A DNA stretch of 25,545 nucleotides from an uncultured Lachnospiraceae bacterium (GTDB lineage: Bacteria > Bacillota > Clostridia > Lachnospirales > Lachnospiraceae): assembly GCA_934293575.1 (NCBI GenBank), contig CAKQYU010000016.1, positions 1 through 25,545 on the forward strand. Reading direction: 5' to 3'. The notes under the pieces were generated by a model, which was given only the letters and a program-made list of their open reading frames with translations, was not told where the DNA came from and did no database searches. The position numbers and the translations under genes were made by a program. Below, piece by piece: positions 23,278 through 25,545 of the stretch; within the stretch, counting starts at the first letter, position 1; every line of letters begins with the position of its first letter.

Positions 23278-24852
23278 ATGGAAAAAGAGTTAGTAATTGT
23301 ACTGGATTTTGGTGGACAATACAACCAATTGGTAGCCAGACGTGTAAGAGAATGTAATGTGTATTGCGAAATTTATTCTTATAAAACGGATTTGGATAAG
23401 ATTAAAGCAATGAATCCGAGGGGAATCATTTTAACCGGAGGACCGAACAGCTGCTATGAGGAGGGTGCACCAACTTATTCCGAAGAGTTATTTGAGCTTG
23501 GAATTCCGGTATTAGGTCTTTGCTATGGAGCACAGTTGATGCAGCATGTATTAGGCGGTAAGGTAGAAAAAGCACCGGTTCGTGAGTATGGTAAGACAGA
23601 TGTACATGTGAATACGGCATCTGCATTATTTACGGATGTCAGTGAGGATACTGTCTGCTGGATGAGTCATTTCGACTATATCAGTAAGGTGGCACCGGGA
23701 TTTGATATCTGTGCAACGACGGCTGATTGTCCGGTTGCAGCAGCAGAAAATCCGGAGAAGAAGTTGTATGCGATTCAGTTCCATCCGGAGGTGCTTCATA
23801 CAATGGAAGGTACGAAAATGCTTTCAAACTTTGTTTATAATGTATGTCACTGTGCCGGAGATTGGAAGATGGATGCATTTGTGGAGAATCAGATTAAAGC
23901 AATCCGTGAGAAAGTCGGTGATGGTAAGGTGCTGTTAGCTCTTTCTGGTGGAGTGGATTCTTCCGTGTTGGCAGGTTTGTTATCGCGCGCAATCGGTAAA
24001 CAGCTTACCTGCGTATTTGTAGATCATGGTCTTCTTCGTAAAAATGAGGGTGATGAGGTTGAGAATGTATTTGGCAAGAGTGGTACATTTGATCTTAATT
24101 TTGTCCGTGTGAATGCACAGGAGCGTTATTATGGAAAATTAGCCGGAGTAACCGAACCGGAGAGCAAGCGTAAAATCATCGGTGAAGAGTTCATCCGTGT
24201 ATTTGAGGAAGAAGCTAAGAAGATTGGTGCAGTTGATTTTCTGGCACAGGGAACCATCTATCCGGATGTGGTAGAGAGTGGTCTTGGTGGAGAATCGGCA
24301 GTGATCAAGTCTCACCATAACGTAGGTGGACTTCCAGACTATGTAGATTTCAAAGAGATTATTGAGCCGCTTCGTGACCTGTTCAAGGACGAGGTTCGCA
24401 AGGTAGGATTGGAACTAGGACTTCCGGAATACCTGGTATATCGTCAGCCATTCCCAGGCCCGGGACTTGGCATTCGTATTATCGGAGATGTGACGGCAGA
24501 TAAGGTACGGATTGTACAGGATGCAGATTTTATTTACCGTGAGGAAGTAGATAAGGCAGCAAAAGCATACAAGGAAGAGAATGGAAAAGAAGCTCCTTGG
24601 ATGCCAAATCAGTATTTTGCGGCCCTTACCAATATGCGTTCCGTTGGTGTTATGGGTGACGAAAGAACCTATGATTATGCGGTTGCGTTAAGAGCAGTCA
24701 AGACGATCGACTTCATGACCGCAGAAAGTGCGGAGATACCATTTGCTGTGTTGCAGACGGTAATGACCCGGATTATCAATGAGGTCAAAGGAGTCAATCG
24801 AGTATTCTATGATTTGACCAGTAAGCCGCCTGGAACGATTGAGTTTGAGTAG
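23278..24852 (+). CDS. guaA: Glutamine-hydrolysing GMP synthase
   Basis: 524 residues, normal for GuaA. It makes GMP from XMP, glutamine and ATP. The N-terminal glutaminase has C82 in GLCYGAQ with H169 and E171 in FHPEV; the ATP-pyrophosphatase domain has the P-loop SGGVDSS at 223-229; the C-terminal dimerisation domain ends in the conserved PPGTIEFE. GGGAG ribosome site. No guanine riboswitch or promoter fits in the 27-base gap to the protease gene, so it may be read from upstream or from a promoter hidden in that gene. The 3' end of guaA is a known insertion hotspot for genomic islands, and the DNA beyond it does look accessory. Confidence 0.98.
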   Translation: MEKELVIVLDFGGQYNQLVARRVRECNVYCEIYSYKTDLDKIKAMNPRGIILTGGPNSCYEEGAPTYSEELFELGIPVLGLCYGAQLMQHVLGGKVEKAPVREYGKTDVHVNTASALFTDVSEDTVCWMSHFDYISKVAPGFDICATTADCPVAAAENPEKKLYAIQFHPEVLHTMEGTKMLSNFVYNVCHCAGDWKMDAFVENQIKAIREKVGDGKVLLALSGGVDSSVLAGLLSRAIGKQLTCVFVDHGLLRKNEGDEVENVFGKSGTFDLNFVRVNAQERYYGKLAGVTEPESKRKIIGEEFIRVFEEEAKKIGAVDFLAQGTIYPDVVESGLGGESAVIKSHHNVGGLPDYVDFKEIIEPLRDLFKDEVRKVGLELGLPEYLVYRQPFPGPGLGIRIIGDVTADKVRIVQDADFIYREEVDKAAKAYKEENGKEAPWMPNQYFAALTNMRSVGVMGDERTYDYAVALRAVKTIDFMTAESAEIPFAVLQTVMTRIINEVKGVNRVFYDLTSKPPGTIEFE

Positions 24853-24861
24853 CATAAAAAC

Positions 24862-24900
24862 AGCGGGAAGCCAGTAAAATCAAGGCTTCCCGCTTTCTTC
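24862..24900. terminator. Bidirectional terminator between guaA and the nuclease remnant
   Basis: A perfect 11-pair stem AGCGGGAAGCC (24862-24872) and GGCTTCCCGCT (24884-24894) with an 11-base loop. On the plus strand TTTCTTC follows; on the minus strand GTTTTT follows, so it can end transcripts from both sides. Confidence 0.9.
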
Positions 24901-24937
24901 GTCTATAAAATGTCTATATTTTTTGATGACCTCTGTA

Positions 24938-25405
24938 TTACTGTTCATCTAATAATCTCTGCAGAGCTTCTTTACTTGATAATACGGTCTCATACTTACT
25001 TGCAAATATCTGTGTATTGTTTTCTGGAAGCGTCATTTCTACGAGTGAGTTCTTTTTGTCTTTGCATAATATCACACCGATAGTAGGGTTTTCATCTTCC
25101 AGTTTGACTTGTCTGTCATAATAGTGAACATACATCTGCATCTGCCCGATATCCTGATGCTTTAATTCCCCCATCTACAAATCAAAGAGAACAAAACATC
25201 TTAATATTCGATTGAAGAATACTAGATCCACTTTGAAGTGTTCCTCAGCGAAGGTAAGACGAACTTGTCTACCAACAAAGGTATAACCTTTACCAAGTTC
25301 TAATAGGAACTTCTCAAGGTTATCAATGATACGTGTTTCTAATTCGTTCTCTGAATAGGTTGGTAACTCTTCTAAACCAAGGAATTCGTAGTAGAGCAGT
25401 AGAGA
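24938..25405 (-). pseudogene. DUF1016 (YhcG-type) PD-(D/E)XK nuclease, truncated remnant with an internal stop
   Basis: Minus-strand reading gives the C-terminal half of a DUF1016 protein in one frame: YYEFLGLEELPTYSENELET, then FLLELGKGYTFVGRQVRLTF, AEEHFKVDLVFFNRILRC, FVLFDL, a TAG stop (25177-25175), and then MGELKHQDIGQMQMYVHYYD to the natural end at 24938. Relatives read FVLFDLKIGELKHQD there, so the TAG replaces the Lys of the D-x-K active-site motif. A second in-frame stop at 25408-25406 marks the end of homology; the N-terminal half of the family (normally about 340 residues in all) is absent. About 153 codons remain. ATG 25174 could restart a 78-residue piece but lacks the active site. 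DUF1016 proteins are often carried near restriction or defence genes and mobile DNA. Confidence 0.82.
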
Positions 25406-25468
25406 TTATAGATGTAGAATTGATTTGTGTTTAGGAGGACAAAGCGGCAGATATAATGTTAAAAGTAG

Positions 25469-25497
25469 TTGCGTGCGCACGCATATTGATGTATAAT
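25469..25497 (+). promoter_or_regulatory. Promoter of the gene at the right edge
   Basis: TTGCGT (25469-25474), 17-base spacer, perfect TATAAT (25492-25497). Transcription would start near 25504, just ahead of the ribosome site of the edge gene. Confidence 0.8.
25470..25483. promoter_or_regulatory. 14-base perfect palindrome over the -35 box (candidate operator)
   Basis: TGCGTGCGCACGCA equals its own reverse complement and overlaps the -35 box of the promoter at 25469-25497. Its GC-rich content stands out in AT-rich surroundings. A repressor binding here would block RNA polymerase, as in self-regulated accessory genes. Confidence 0.7.
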
Positions 25498-25522
25498 ACG
25501 TTCTGATTGGAGGTATATATCT

Positions 25523-25545
25523 ATGCAACTATTAAAATGGCTTTC
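25523..25545 (+). CDS. Start of an unidentified gene cut by the right edge
   Basis: GGAGG (25509-25513) lies 9 bases before ATG 25523, which opens MQLLKWL before the window ends. The promoter, candidate operator and ribosome site in correct order argue that this is a real start. Seven codons are too few to identify the product. Confidence 0.6.

Noticed and set aside
25456..25506. Short plus-strand frame of 16 codons after an AGGAGG at 25433
   Set aside because: The spacing to the ribosome site is long, and the frame runs through the promoter and palindrome of the edge gene; chance is more likely.

Overview
The window looks like chromosome of a low-to-mid-GC Firmicute of the Clostridia, most probably family Lachnospiraceae. 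The reasons are strong AGGAGG-type ribosome sites, Gly mostly GGA with Arg often AGA or CGG, and a gene set typical of that family: DUF4317, DUF815, a B12-type radical SAM protein with a DUF4080-like tail, YibE/F, a stand-alone MsmK/UgpC ATPase beside a PucR/CdaR regulator, and ftsEX followed by an M23 hydrolase and a carboxyl-terminal protease. I cannot name the genus. No rRNA, tRNA, CRISPR array, transposase or integrase was seen.

Layout. (1) 1-7915, plus strand: six tightly packed genes that look like one transcription unit: a membrane-anchored alpha/beta hydrolase cut by the left edge, an HD-type dGTPase-like protein, DUF4317, a DUF815 AAA ATPase, a radical SAM protein, and a fusion of a histidine phosphatase with endonuclease III. 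(2) 7995-9529: a chemoreceptor with its own terminator. (3) 9570-14307: a methyltransferase, a sigma-factor-like protein lacking key regions, mtnN, luxS, and a YibE/YibF membrane pair, all overlapping or 10-20 bases apart. MtnN and LuxS clear the S-adenosylhomocysteine that methyltransferases produce. (4) 14309-15037, minus strand: an SDR oxidoreductase, convergent with yibF and sharing a terminator with its end. (5) 15107-16524: a strong promoter driving a LytR_C-domain membrane protein and a TagA/WecG-like protein that lacks the family's key motifs. (6) 16529-17900: the sugar-ABC ATPase with a long structured leader and highly expressed codon usage. (7) 18018-24852: PucR/CdaR regulator, ftsE, ftsX, a coiled-coil M23 hydrolase, a lipoprotein S41 protease and guaA, ending in a bidirectional terminator. 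(8) 24938-25545: accessory-looking DNA with a DUF1016/YhcG nuclease remnant on the minus strand and, at the edge, a strong promoter with a perfect palindrome over its -35 box and the first codons of a new gene.

Most of the window is ordinary core metabolism, envelope and division DNA. The observations most worth a second look are the phosphatase-endonuclease III fusion, the Asp in place of Ser at the hydrolase nucleophile elbow, the truncated sigma-like protein in the SAM-recycling operon, the long palindrome in the ATPase leader, and the broken nuclease just past guaA. I did not find a clear new multi-gene defence or mobile system.
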